From Devosia sp. Root685 (GTDB lineage Bacteria; Pseudomonadota; Alphaproteobacteria; Rhizobiales; Devosiaceae), in NCBI RefSeq assembly GCF_001427875.1, contig NZ_LMHK01000002.1, forward strand, positions 124,001 to 188,000: a stretch of DNA of 64,000 nucleotides, given 5' to 3'. The first letter of the stretch is position 1, and each line of letters starts with the position of its first letter. This document shows positions 46,462 through 54,743 of this stretch, in pieces. Below the pieces are notes generated by a model. It searched no databases and was not told where the DNA came from. It worked only from the letters and a program-made list of their open reading frames with translations. Made by a program: the position numbers and the translations under genes.

Positions 46462-47883
46462 TTACTCCATGGCCGGCTGGTTGGTTGGAGCCGGTGTTCG
46501 GTCGAGCGCGGGCAAGGAGACAGAGATGGTGACGCCCTCTCCCGGTACACTTACATAGACAGGCTCGCCGCCGAATTGGCTCGAAAGCTGCCGGATGATA
46601 ACGGAACCAAGTCCACCTTCATCCTGTCCTTCCGGCAACCCGACGCCATTGTCTGACACTTTCAGCGTCGGCACGCCCGCCTCATCGCGAAACAGGACAA
46701 CTTCAACGCGGCCGCTGCGACCATCGGGAAAACCATGCTTGAGCGCATTGGTCACGAACTCGCCGACCAGAATGCCGAGTGTCGTCGCGTCGCGCGCTGA
46801 AACTTCGATGCTCTCGATCTTGCCCTCGATGGCGATGCGCCCGGAATCGGTCTGGGTCAGCGCAATGTCTTCAAGAACAGCGCTCAAAAACTCCTCGGCG
46901 CTCGCCGATTCCATGTCATCACCCAGACGCAGGCGACGATGCGCCGAAGCGATCGCATGCACGCGCAACCGGGCCGCTTCGAGCGCCGTGCGCACCTCCG
47001 CAGACCGGGTGCGCATAAGTTGCAGCGCCAGCAGCGACGACACCGTCGCCAGCGAATTGCCGATCCGGTGGCTGGTGTCCTGGAGCAACGCTTCGACCCG
47101 CTGCCGTTCGCGCTCGGCATGCGCCCGCGCCTCCTCGATAGCCCGCGTGCGCTCGACAATCTCGGCTTCCAGCGCTTCATTCTGATTGATCAGGCCGCGA
47201 TGACGCTGGACCATGGCGCTGACCTGTTTCTGCGTACGGGCCATGAGTGCATAGGCAAGACACACGGCCGCCGCGAGTGCCACGATGATCGTTCCCACCA
47301 GCCAGACGCGAGAGCGGTCTATCCCCTCATTGCGCAGCACGAGCTTCTGGTTTTCTTCGGCGATGAAGGCTTCGAACGTGTCGCGAACATCGCTCATCAG
47401 CCGGGCACCCATGCCCGTCTCGATCAGGCTCTGCGCTTCTTCCTGACGCGCGGTGGCCACCAGTTCTATCGTGCGAGCCATTTCGGCCATTCTGCCGGCA
47501 ATGTCTCCGGTGATAGAACGCATACGTTCGGCCTGGGCCGCATCATCCGCCGTCATGTCCAGCAATGCTTTGACATAGGCATCAACGCGTGCGGCTGCCG
47601 CATGATAGGGCTCAAGCAATTTCGCATCGCGCGTCAGCATATAGCCGCGCTGGCTGGCTTCAGCCTGGCTCATGACATTGACGAGTTCCCGCGCGGTATC
47701 GCGAACCGCATAGGTATCGGTGATATCCCGAAGCTGCCGATCCATGCCCTGCATGAGCAGCAGCGAGACAACTGCGGCGAGGCAAACGAGCACCAGCGAA
47801 ACCCAAATGGCAATGCGTCTTGCCGTCCGCCGTCCTAGAACTGACGTCTGGGAGCCCGCCACTCGCTGTGCCACCACGCTCAT
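46462..47883 (-). CDS. CHASE3/HisKA_2 sensor histidine kinase
   Basis: 473 aa. TM1 (~24-45), a periplasmic CHASE3 domain (~46-190; RELVNVMSQAEASQRGYML), TM2 (~193-214), a coiled coil, and a HisKA_2-type kinase with phospho-acceptor His272 (TSHRIGNSLATVSSLLAL), N-box LVGEFVTNALKHGF and G-box VSDNGVGLP. Kinases of this type often phosphorylate PhyR in the general stress response; the phyR locus lies 2.3 kb away. Start MSVVAQRV at 47883 with AAGAGACGG upstream. Followed by a lipid kinase gene. Confidence 0.82.
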   Translation of the reverse strand: MSVVAQRVAGSQTSVLGRRTARRIAIWVSLVLVCLAAVVSLLLMQGMDRQLRDITDTYAVRDTARELVNVMSQAEASQRGYMLTRDAKLLEPYHAAAARVDAYVKALLDMTADDAAQAERMRSITGDIAGRMAEMARTIELVATARQEEAQSLIETGMGARLMSDVRDTFEAFIAEENQKLVLRNEGIDRSRVWLVGTIIVALAAAVCLAYALMARTQKQVSAMVQRHRGLINQNEALEAEIVERTRAIEEARAHAERERQRVEALLQDTSHRIGNSLATVSSLLALQLMRTRSAEVRTALEAARLRVHAIASAHRRLRLGDDMESASAEEFLSAVLEDIALTQTDSGRIAIEGKIESIEVSARDATTLGILVGEFVTNALKHGFPDGRSGRVEVVLFRDEAGVPTLKVSDNGVGLPEGQDEGGLGSVIIRQLSSQFGGEPVYVSVPGEGVTISVSLPALDRTPAPTNQPAME

Positions 47884-47980
47884 CCACACCGTCTCTTTCC
47901 GACTCTTGCCAAAAGCCCGACGGCCCTTATCGTATGTCTTCCGCTTGCCATGTCGCAATGGCAGCAATGAGGCCTGCGGC

Positions 47981-48736
47981 CTATATGAGCGGGCGCATCC
48001 GCTCCTTGGGCTTCTCCCAGTCGGCAAGCGCGCGCAAGCCCTCCGCATCGACGATCTCGCAACTCCGGTCGAGCCACTGGATAAGGCCCTTCTCCGCCAG
48101 TTTGCGAAGCGTCTTGTTGGTGTGGACGATCGACAGGCCCAGCGTATCCGCCACGTGCTGCTGCGTGACCGGAATATGGAGAGACTTGTCGGAAATTCTT
48201 CCCAGAGACTCGCCCCGGCTATGCAGAAAAGCCAGCAGATAGGCCGCGCGCTCGACCGCTGTTCTCCGCCCCAGACTCAGAAGGTGCTCATCGAGCATCC
48301 GCTCTTCCTGCGCCGCGATCCAGGTCACGTCGAAGCCGAGGCCCGGATATCCCTCGAAGAGGGTGTCAAGCTTGTCGCGCTGAAAGACGCAGAGCACCAT
48401 GGTCGTGAGCGCCTCCACCGAGTGCTCCATCTCCCCCATGATCGACCCCTGCAGTCCCAACAGGTCTCCGGGCAGCAGATAATTGAGAATCTGCCGCCGT
48501 CCATCCGGCAGGGTTTTGAAGCGAAAGGCCCAGCCCGACAGCACCGTATAAAGATGAGGACTGTGGTTGCCTTCGGAAAGAATTGCCGAGCCTGCTTCCG
48601 CGACCAGTTCACCCCGCTTGAAGGATGAGACGAAGCGCAATTCCTGGTCGGTGAAATCGCGAAAACCGGAAAGGTCTCGCAGCGGACATTGCTCGCACGG
48701 CACGCGCCGGCCAGTGCTGGGAAAAACGAGGCTCAA
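47981..48736 (-). CDS. Crp/Fnr-family transcription regulator
   Basis: 251 aa. Cyclic-nucleotide-binding-like barrel (residues ~30-140; GELVAEAGSAILSEGNHSPHLYTVLSGWAFRF) and winged helix HTH (IPVTQQHVADTLGLSIVHTNKTLRKLAEKG). The N-terminus CEQCPLRDLS has a CxxC pair resembling FixK/FNR-type proteins but lacks the full cluster set, so it is probably not an oxygen sensor of FNR type. Lies between the sensor kinase and the receiver gene. A GGAAC-N16-AGTT element sits upstream on the minus strand. Confidence 0.85.
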   Translation of the reverse strand: MSLVFPSTGRRVPCEQCPLRDLSGFRDFTDQELRFVSSFKRGELVAEAGSAILSEGNHSPHLYTVLSGWAFRFKTLPDGRRQILNYLLPGDLLGLQGSIMGEMEHSVEALTTMVLCVFQRDKLDTLFEGYPGLGFDVTWIAAQEERMLDEHLLSLGRRTAVERAAYLLAFLHSRGESLGRISDKSLHIPVTQQHVADTLGLSIVHTNKTLRKLAEKGLIQWLDRSCEIVDAEGLRALADWEKPKERMRPLI

Positions 48737-48775
48737 TGAGGGAATCCCGGGCGATTTTCAGGTAGGTGGCAGCTT

Positions 48776-48800
48776 AACTCCCCACCGCCAAACCCGTTCC
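48776..48800 (-). promoter_or_regulatory. EcfG-like promoter before the Crp/Fnr gene (imperfect)
   Basis: Minus strand GGAAC (48800-48796), 16 bases, AGTT (48779-48776), 40 bp before the start. One mismatch in the -10 core (AGTT for CGTT). Confidence 0.4.
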
Positions 48801-48874
48801 ACCACATGTCTTTTTTAAATGACGCCCCCCTTGGGAACGCCCACAAGCGGCCTATCTTACCACGGATAGGTGAC

Positions 48875-49246
48875 ATGCTTTCTGGCCGAACGGTGCTGAT
48901 TGTCGAGGCTCAATACCTCGTCGCCCTTGACCTGCAGCACACCCTGGACCAACTGGGGCCCGGCAAGGTCGTCATCGCCCTTAATCCCGGCCACGCTCGC
49001 GAGCTCGCCAAAGATTGGGTCAATTGCGACCTCGCCATCGTCGAAGTCGAACGGGAACTGCCCGAACACATTGCCCTCATCGGCGAACTGCTGCGCAAGG
49101 GCATTCCGGTTATCGGACTGACCGCCGATTCCGGCCTGCAGCGGCACTTGAACTGGTTTGCCGGAACCCCGATCCTGCTCAAGCCCGCACCTTCCGAGCG
49201 CACACTGGCCGTGCTCGCCAGCCTCTTTGCGTCTCAGAAGGAGTGA
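48875..49246 (+). CDS. Degenerate response-regulator receiver domain protein
   Basis: 123 aa stand-alone receiver fold: VLIVEAQYLVALDLQHTL, CDLAIVEVERELPEHI, GIPVIGLTADSG, PILLKPAP. The conserved Lys (103) is there, but the phospho-acceptor Asp is Glu57 (VEVE), and the acidic pair after beta-1 is a single Glu (VEAQ). Possibly permanently active or a binding decoy. ATG at 48875 has AGGTGAC upstream; the longer frame from 48806 lacks a site. Its 3' end overlaps ecfG tail to tail by 13 bp. Confidence 0.75.
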   Translation: MLSGRTVLIVEAQYLVALDLQHTLDQLGPGKVVIALNPGHARELAKDWVNCDLAIVEVERELPEHIALIGELLRKGIPVIGLTADSGLQRHLNWFAGTPILLKPAPSERTLAVLASLFASQKE

Positions 49247-49788
49247 TTGGTCGTCGTCACCTGCGTCGACAACGCGTCGGGGCCATAATCGGACTCGCCG
49301 CTGACCTTGAGCATTTCCTGGAGACGCGAACGGGCGCGACTGACGCGACTCTTCATGGTGCCGACCGCACAATCGCAAATCTCCGCGGCTTCTTCATAGG
49401 AGAAGCCCGAAGCGCCGATAAGAATAACGGCTTCGCGTTGATCGTCCGGCAGTTCAGCGAGGGCTTTCTTGAAATCCTCGAGATCCATGGCGCCATATTG
49501 GGATGGGTGCACGGAAAGGCGCTCGGTGAAAGCACCGTCGCTGTCCTGCACTTCCCTTCCGCGCTTGCGCATCTGGCTATAGAATTCATTACGCAGGATC
49601 GTGAAGAGCCAGGCCTTGATATTCGTGCCCATTTCAAAGCTCGACTGCTTCGCCCAAGCCTTCATCACCGTGTCCTGCACAAGGTCATCCGCCTTGTCGT
49701 GCTTGCCCGTCAACGAAACGGCAAAAGCTCGCAAGCTTGGAAGCGTAGACAGCATTTCTCGTTTGAACGAGGGAGTTTCGGTCGCCAT
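49234..49788 (-). CDS. ecfG: General stress response ECF sigma factor EcfG
   Basis: 184 aa. Region 2: LPSLRAFAVSLTGKHDKADDLVQDTVMKAWAK and TNIKAWLFTILRNEFYSQMRK; region 4: ALAELPDDQREAVILIGASGFSYEEAAEICDCAVGTMKSRVSRARSRL. Typical of EcfG/SigT, which transcribes the alphaproteobacterial general stress regulon from GGAAC-N16-CGTT promoters. Follows nepR by 4 bp; the frame is open upstream through nepR in another reading but domain limits set the start at 49788. Confidence 0.92.
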   Translation of the reverse strand: MATETPSFKREMLSTLPSLRAFAVSLTGKHDKADDLVQDTVMKAWAKQSSFEMGTNIKAWLFTILRNEFYSQMRKRGREVQDSDGAFTERLSVHPSQYGAMDLEDFKKALAELPDDQREAVILIGASGFSYEEAAEICDCAVGTMKSRVSRARSRLQEMLKVSGESDYGPDALSTQVTTTNHSF

Positions 49789-49792
49789 GCGA

Positions 49793-50002
49793 TCAATCCC
49801 CGCTCTGCGATGTCTGCCCAGCCTGGTCTCGCTCGGCATTATCAAGCTTTTCCAGCAAGTCGAGGAGCTGGTCAGGAACCCCCTCCTCCTGCACGGCTCC
49901 ATAAAGAGCCCGCAACCGCGAACCAATATCCGATGTTGGACCCAGTCCGTCATCCGGCTGAGGCCGCATGCGCTGCTGGTTCGCAAAATTATCTTTCGTC
50001 AT
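49793..50002 (-). CDS. nepR: Anti-sigma factor NepR
   Basis: 69 aa, the expected small size. Core SDIGSRLRALYGAVQEEGVPDQLLDLLEKLDNAE contains the two helices that bind EcfG and PhyR; the acidic C-terminus and N-terminal disordered part fit. NepR holds EcfG inactive; phosphorylated PhyR removes it. Operon with ecfG, divergent from phyR, the standard synteny. Confidence 0.92.
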   Translation of the reverse strand: MTKDNFANQQRMRPQPDDGLGPTSDIGSRLRALYGAVQEEGVPDQLLDLLEKLDNAERDQAGQTSQSGD

Positions 50003-50060
50003 ACCCGAACTCTAGCTTCCCGGAGCTTTCCGCTACCGATGAGAAATTCCGTTCATCAAA

Positions 50061-50102
50061 AAAAGTTCCAGGCCGGCGGAACTTTTCTTTCTCGCCGCGA
50101 TT
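50061..50102. promoter_or_regulatory. Divergent nepR/phyR promoter region
   Basis: Perfect inverted repeat AAAAGTTCC (50061-50069) / GGAACTTTT (50078-50086) puts one GGAAC -35-like box on each strand, pointing outward. The expected -10 positions read GATT (plus, 50099-50102) and AATT (minus, 50048-50045) rather than CGTT, so autoregulation by EcfG is likely but the -10 elements are non-standard. Confidence 0.55.
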
Positions 50103-50150
50103 TAACTGTCACGTGAAGTCACGATCTCAAGCGTCACTGGAGTTTCCTAC

Positions 50151-50945
50151 ATGTCATTGTCCACGCGGATCGCGCCGCACCTGCCATACCTCCGGCGTTT
50201 TTCCCGGGCGGTTACCGGGTCGCAGACGTCTGGCGACGCCTATGTCGCAGCCACGCTGGAAGCATTGATTGCCGACATTTCCCTCTTCCCGGAGGCATCG
50301 AGCGATCGCATTGCATTGTATAAGCTCTTTTCCGCGCTGTTCACCTCGTCTTCGGTCGATATTCCCTCGCCCACGTCGAGCTTTGCCTGGGAACAGCGCG
50401 CCGCTCGGAACCTTGCCAGCCTGTCGCCCCGCCCACGTCAGGCCTTTCTGCTGGTGGCTGTCGAAGGCTTCACCCACGCCCAGGCCGCCGAAGTGCTCGA
50501 TGTCAGCGACGCGGAGTTCGCCAGGTTCCTCGACGAAGCCTCGCATGAAATCTCGCGTCAGGTCGCAACCGAAATCATGATCATCGAAGACGAACCGCTG
50601 ATCGCGATGGATATCGAGCAGATGGTGGAAAGCCTTGGCCATAAGGTGGTCAGCATCGCCCGCACCCATGCCGAGGCGATCAAGCTTTTCAACCAGACCA
50701 ATCCGCGCATGATTCTGGCTGATATTCAGCTTGCCGATGGCAGCTCTGGCATTGATGCGGTCAACGACATCCTCAATACCCATTCGGTGCCGGTGATCTT
50801 CATCACCGCCTTCCCCGAACGCCTTCTTACAGGCGAACGTCCGGAGCCGACCTTCCTCGTGACGAAGCCTTTCAATCCCGATATGGTCAAGGCGTTGATC
50901 AGCCAGGCGCTGTTCTTCGAAGATGGCTCCCGCGCTGCGGCGTAA
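50151..50945 (+). CDS. phyR: General stress response anti-anti-sigma response regulator PhyR
   Basis: 264 aa. N-terminal EcfG-like sigma mimic (residues 1-140; HLPYLRRFSRAVTGSQTSGDAYVAATLEAL and RQAFLLVAVEGFTHAQAAEVLDVS) and a C-terminal receiver (EIMIIEDEPLIAMDIEQMVE) with phospho-acceptor Asp191 (LADIQLADG) and Lys in VTKPFNP. When phosphorylated, its sigma-like domain binds NepR and frees EcfG. All catalytic residues intact. Divergent from nepR-ecfG; a terminator follows. Confidence 0.94.
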   Translation: MSLSTRIAPHLPYLRRFSRAVTGSQTSGDAYVAATLEALIADISLFPEASSDRIALYKLFSALFTSSSVDIPSPTSSFAWEQRAARNLASLSPRPRQAFLLVAVEGFTHAQAAEVLDVSDAEFARFLDEASHEISRQVATEIMIIEDEPLIAMDIEQMVESLGHKVVSIARTHAEAIKLFNQTNPRMILADIQLADGSSGIDAVNDILNTHSVPVIFITAFPERLLTGERPEPTFLVTKPFNPDMVKALISQALFFEDGSRAAA

Positions 50946-50968
50946 CCTCCATCCTCCCATGCAAACTC

Positions 50969-50993
50969 AAAAGCCGGCTATGCCGGCTTTTTT
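50969..50993 (+). terminator. Intrinsic terminator of phyR
   Basis: AAAAGCCGGC, loop TAT, GCCGGCTTTTTT. Confidence 0.9.
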
Positions 50994-51003
50994 GTTGCCT
51001 TCA

Positions 51004-51028
51004 GGAACTTGCGAACGCGGCCAACGTT
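51004..51028 (+). promoter_or_regulatory. EcfG-type promoter of the DUF1328 gene
   Basis: GGAAC (51004-51008), 16 bases, CGTT (51025-51028), 31 bp before the ATG. Perfect consensus directly beyond the phyR terminator. Confidence 0.82.
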
Positions 51029-51059
51029 TATTTGGCAAGACAACACCATGGAGGCACCC

Positions 51060-51224
51060 ATGCTTTACTATGCCCTCGTCTTTCTCGTTATTGCGCTGAT
51101 CGCAGGCGTCCTCGGATTCGGCGGCATCGCTGGCGCCTCCGCCGGCATCGCGCAGATCCTGTTCTTCCTGTTCCTGGCGTTCCTCGTGGTTTCGCTGGTC
51201 ATCGGCCTCTTCCGCCGGACCTAG
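51060..51224 (+). CDS. DUF1328 small membrane protein
   Basis: 54 aa, two helices: [20 protein letters not shown] and [19 protein letters not shown] joined by [12 protein letters not shown]; the exact DUF1328 pattern, a frequent EcfG target in alphaproteobacteria. GGAGGCACCC before the ATG at 51060 is the ribosome site; an earlier ATG 12 bp upstream overlaps it. Role unknown. Confidence 0.87.
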   Translation: MLYYALVFLVIALIAGVLGFGGIAGASAGIAQILFFLFLAFLVVSLVIGLFRRT

Positions 51225-51245
51225 AACCACCGATAAGTGGAAACG

Positions 51246-51272
51246 AAAAGGCGGCCCCATTGGCCGCCTTTT
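51246..51272. terminator. Bidirectional terminator
   Basis: AAAAGGCGGCC / GGCCGCCTTTT with a 5-nt loop, between the convergent DUF1328 and YdcF genes. Confidence 0.85.
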
Positions 51273-52067
51273 TCATGGCCCGGGGAACAGGTCGCTCGTT
51301 TTGCCGGTCCAGTAATAAATCAGGAGCCCCACCCACTCCTTGATCGCCGCCGTGCTCACATTGACATTCTGCACAGGGTTGGCGATGTCAAAACCAAAAC
51401 TCTGCGGCCCTGGCGTCCGGTAGTCGGTCGGCCACGGAACGACTGAAAGTCCGGCTTTCTCGAAAATCCCAACCGACCTCGGCATGTGAAATGCCGATGT
51501 AACGAGAACCACGGTCCCCTCGCCGCTCTCGCCCAACAGGTCCTTGGTGTTGGCGACATTCTCGTCGGTGTTGCGTGACTCTGCTTCGAGCACTAGCCGA
51601 TCTCGATCGATGCCGAAAGCGAGGAAGAAACGCTCTGCCGTCCTCGCCTCTGCTTCCCCGTCGTCCGTCAAAGCCCCACCGCCGCCGCTGAGGAAGATTT
51701 TTGCGGATGGATATTTCTGCGCCAGCCAAAGCGTCGTCGTCAGTCTGTCGCCCGCGTCATTGAGTTCGGCGATCTGCCGGGCGGAACTGGGCCGCTCCAG
51801 CGTCGCACCACCGAGCATGATGATGGCGTCAACCGTCTGCGGCGGCGAGGCCGGCACCGCAAAGCGATCTTCAAGCGGCTGCATGACGAGATAGCCCAGA
51901 TTCGTGAAGCTTACGGCTCCATGGATCAAAAGCCCCGCAGCCAGCGCAGCCAATGCCGGCCTTTTCCTGCCCCAGAATAGCGCCGCAACGGCACCCAGCA
52001 TCAGCAGGAAGACCATGCTGAGCGGTTGCGCCAGCAACCAGAAAATCTTTGACACCAGAAAGAACAT
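51273..52067 (-). CDS. YdcF/ElyC-family (DUF218) membrane protein
   Basis: 264 aa. Two N-terminal helices ([30 protein letters not shown]), then a periplasmic DUF218 domain with [32 protein letters not shown] and [14 protein letters not shown]. Members such as ElyC and SanA influence envelope/peptidoglycan precursor metabolism; the biochemical activity is not settled. Monocistronic. Confidence 0.85.
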   Translation of the reverse strand: MFFLVSKIFWLLAQPLSMVFLLMLGAVAALFWGRKRPALAALAAGLLIHGAVSFTNLGYLVMQPLEDRFAVPASPPQTVDAIIMLGGATLERPSSARQIAELNDAGDRLTTTLWLAQKYPSAKIFLSGGGGALTDDGEAEARTAERFFLAFGIDRDRLVLEAESRNTDENVANTKDLLGESGEGTVVLVTSAFHMPRSVGIFEKAGLSVVPWPTDYRTPGPQSFGFDIANPVQNVNVSTAAIKEWVGLLIYYWTGKTSDLFPGP

Positions 52068-52251
52068 GCGTGTTTCCCGTCAGCTTGCGCGATTGCTTGT
52101 GCCTCCATTCGCTCTTCCGGCCAAGCGCCCTGGGCACTATCGCTTTTTCCCCTTGCTATCTGCCCCTCATTTGCTTTTGTTGGAGGCGGTCAAAATTGCC
52201 AGCCTCAAAAAAAGGCAATTGCCGTTCAGGAACACCCGACAGGCGGGTGAC

Positions 52252-53118
52252 ATGGTGAGCATGCACGAAGCTAGGCCCGCACGGGCGGGAACATCGCCGG
52301 TCGTAGAATTGCGCGATTTACACAAGTCCTTCGGCACGCTGGAAGTCCTCAGGGGCATTTCCTTTTCCGCCCGCGAAGGCGAGGTTATTTCGCTGATCGG
52401 CTCTTCGGGCTCCGGTAAGTCGACGCTTTTGCGCTGCATCAACATGCTCGAAGTGCCTGACGGCGGCGATGTGCTGATCGATGGCGAACCAATCAAGCTG
52501 CGCGGCAAGGGCCAGGACCGGCACGTGGCCGACGAAGCCCAGCTCCGCCGCATCCGGTCCGAACTCGGCATGGTGTTCCAGTCGTTCAACCTCTGGGCCC
52601 ATATGACGGTTCTCGAAAACGTCATGGAGGCCCCGCTCGTCGTGCAAGGCCGCCAGCGCGCCGAGGTAGAAGCCGAAGCCCGGGCCATGCTCGACAAGGT
52701 CGGCATTGGTTCAAAGACCGACGCCTATCCATCCCAGCTTTCCGGAGGCCAGCAGCAGCGCGCCGCCATCGCCCGCGCCCTCTGCATCAATCCGCGCGTC
52801 ATGCTCTTCGACGAACCGACCTCCGCGCTCGATCCCGAACTCGAAGCCGAAGTCCTGCGGGTCATCAAGGTTCTGGCCGACGAAGGCCGCTCCATGGTGC
52901 TGGTGACCCATGACATGGAGTTTGCCCGCTCGGTGTCGGACAAGGTCATTTTCCTCCACCAAGGCCAGATCGAGGAGGAAGGCACCCCGGACGAGGTGTT
53001 CGGTTCCACCAAATCGGCCCGCCTCAAACAATTCCTCAATGCCGCCAGCCACAGCTGGCGGCCCTACCAGACCCGGACAACCGGGCAGACATGCGACGTC
53101 AAACGCAACGGAGACAAT
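52252..53118 (+). CDS. Polar amino acid ABC importer ATPase, lacking its own stop codon
   Basis: HisP/GlnQ-type ATPase: Walker [11 protein letters not shown]-loop [10 protein letters not shown], signature [10 protein letters not shown], Walker [14 protein letters not shown]-loop VTHDMEFA. The domain ends near [12 protein letters not shown] (~residue 262), where HisP-type proteins normally stop; instead the frame continues about 27 residues through non-conserved sequence and directly into the start of the binding-protein gene, with no stop. Start MVSMHEAR at 52252 chosen for GGCGGGTGA upstream. Either a lost stop (or a base error here) or a true ATPase-binding protein read-through product. Confidence 0.82.
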
Positions 53119-53871
53119 ATGAAGAAGCTTATGCTGGCAGCGATTGCCACCCTCGCCCTCGGCGGTTCGGCTATGGCGCAGGAAACCGTGCGCATCGCCA
53201 CCGAAGGCGCCTACGCCCCCTGGAACTTCCTCGATGATAGCGGCAAGCCCGCCGGGTACGAAATCGATCTTGCGCAGGCCGTCTGTGCAAAGGCCGAACT
53301 CACCTGCGAATTCATCGTCAATGATTGGGACTCTATCATCCCGAACCTACTCGCCGGCAACTACGACGCCATCATGGCCGGCATGTCGATCACCGAGGAA
53401 CGTCTGCAGACGATCAATTTCAGCGACGAATACTTCCCGCCCGATCCGTCGCGCTACGTGGCGCTGGCCGGTGCCAATATCAATTTCGAGCCTCTCTCGG
53501 GCGCGCGTATCGGCGTACAGGGCGGCACCATTCAAGCCGGATATGCCGAAGCGAATCTGGCCAAAGACAATACGGTTGTTTCCTTCACCACCGCCGATCA
53601 GGCCGTGGCGGACCTTTCGGCCGGCAATCTCGACGCCATCTTCGCCGATGGCGCCTATGTCGATCCGATTGTCAGCGCCTCCAGCGGCGCGATCGAATAT
53701 ACCGGCCCCGAAATCATGATCGGCGAGGGCATGGCCATTGGCCTGCGTAAGGACGACGCCGAATTGACCGCAAAGCTCAACGACGCCATCACCGCCCTCA
53801 AGGCCGATGGCACTGTCGATGGTCTCATTGCCAAGTGGTTCGATGGCCGCGGCCCCTACTACGCTGAATAA
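53119..53871 (+). CDS. Polar amino acid ABC importer periplasmic binding protein
   Basis: 250 aa family-3 solute-binding protein. Its own signal peptide [21 protein letters not shown] and ribosome site GGAG six bases before the ATG support independent initiation. Mature part: [61 protein letters not shown], the amino-acid binding (LAO/HisJ-like) pattern. Ligand most likely a basic or opine-like amino acid. In frame with the ATPase upstream without a stop. Confidence 0.88.
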   Translation: MKKLMLAAIATLALGGSAMAQETVRIATEGAYAPWNFLDDSGKPAGYEIDLAQAVCAKAELTCEFIVNDWDSIIPNLLAGNYDAIMAGMSITEERLQTINFSDEYFPPDPSRYVALAGANINFEPLSGARIGVQGGTIQAGYAEANLAKDNTVVSFTTADQAVADLSAGNLDAIFADGAYVDPIVSASSGAIEYTGPEIMIGEGMAIGLRKDDAELTAKLNDAITALKADGTVDGLIAKWFDGRGPYYAE

Positions 53872-53930
53872 GAAGGCGGCGAATGAGGGGCCTCGCGCCC
53901 CTCGTTCACCCACGGAGCTATGCAGGGCCC

Positions 53931-54743
53931 ATGACCGACGACATCGCCTTCTGGCTTAGCTACCTGACAAACGGCAAGCATCTGGCCTGGTATGCCAGCT
54001 TCCAGTTCACCATCTTCGCGGCTCTGATGGGTGGCGCGCTGGCCGTTGTCTTCGGCCTCTTCGGCGCAACAATGAAGAATTCGCGCTTCCTGCCATTGCG
54101 GCTTATCGGCACGATTTACTCTTCCATCGTGCGCGGTGTGCCGGACGTCCTCTTCTTTCTCTTTTTCCCGCTGGCCTTCGAGCAAGGCGTCGAATGGCTG
54201 GTCGCCAGCCAGATCTGTACGCCGGAAGCCATCGCCGCCCAGACGGCCGCCTGGCCGCCCTGCAAGGAAGCCAACTGGTTTTTAGGCACCCCCGAATATC
54301 TGATGCTGGCCAGCGTCTCGCTCGGCCTCGTCTACGGCGCCTTCGCCACCAATGTCATTCATGGCGCCCTGCGGTCCGTGCCCAATGGTCAGCTGGAAGC
54401 CGCCCGCGCCTTCGGCATGTCGCCCGGGCAGGTGCTCTGGCGCATTCAGATCCGGCAGATGTGGGTCTATGCTCTGCCCGGCCTCTCCAATGTCTGGATG
54501 CTGATCGTCAAGGCGACCTCGCTGCTCTCACTGTTGCAGATCGCCGACATCGTCCTCTGGGCCGATCGCCTCGGTGCACCAAATTTCCTGCCGGCCGTGG
54601 GTCTCGTGCACGAGGACTGGCGCTGGCGCTATTATCTCGTGCTCTTCGTCTTCTACATCCTCGTCACCTGGCTCTCCGAGCGCGCCTTCGAGGCGATCAT
54701 GCGCCGGGCCGGCAAGGGCATTCTGAACGAGGCGCGCGTCTGA
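53931..54743 (+). CDS. Polar amino acid ABC importer permease 1 (HisQ-like)
   Basis: 270 aa from the ATG at 53931 (MTDDIAFWLSYLTNG). Helices include WYASFQFTIFAALMGGALAVVFG; the EAA loop is GQLEAARAFGMSPGQVLWRIQI. It has a long extra periplasmic insert with two Cys (CTPEAIAAQ ... PPCKEANW), unusual compared with HisQ of about 230 aa. Coupled to permease 2 by a TGATG overlap. Confidence 0.87.
   Translation: MTDDIAFWLSYLTNGKHLAWYASFQFTIFAALMGGALAVVFGLFGATMKNSRFLPLRLIGTIYSSIVRGVPDVLFFLFFPLAFEQGVEWLVASQICTPEAIAAQTAAWPPCKEANWFLGTPEYLMLASVSLGLVYGAFATNVIHGALRSVPNGQLEAARAFGMSPGQVLWRIQIRQMWVYALPGLSNVWMLIVKATSLLSLLQIADIVLWADRLGAPNFLPAVGLVHEDWRWRYYLVLFVFYILVTWLSERAFEAIMRRAGKGILNEARV

Noticed and set aside
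48834..48858. GGAAC followed after 16 bp by TCTT before the degenerate receiver gene
   Set aside because: Two mismatches in the -10 core, so not called as an EcfG promoter despite the context.
51904..52251. Upstream extension of the amino-acid ABC ATPase frame
   Set aside because: Overlaps the divergent YdcF gene and has no ABC residues; true start is at 52252 with a ribosome site.
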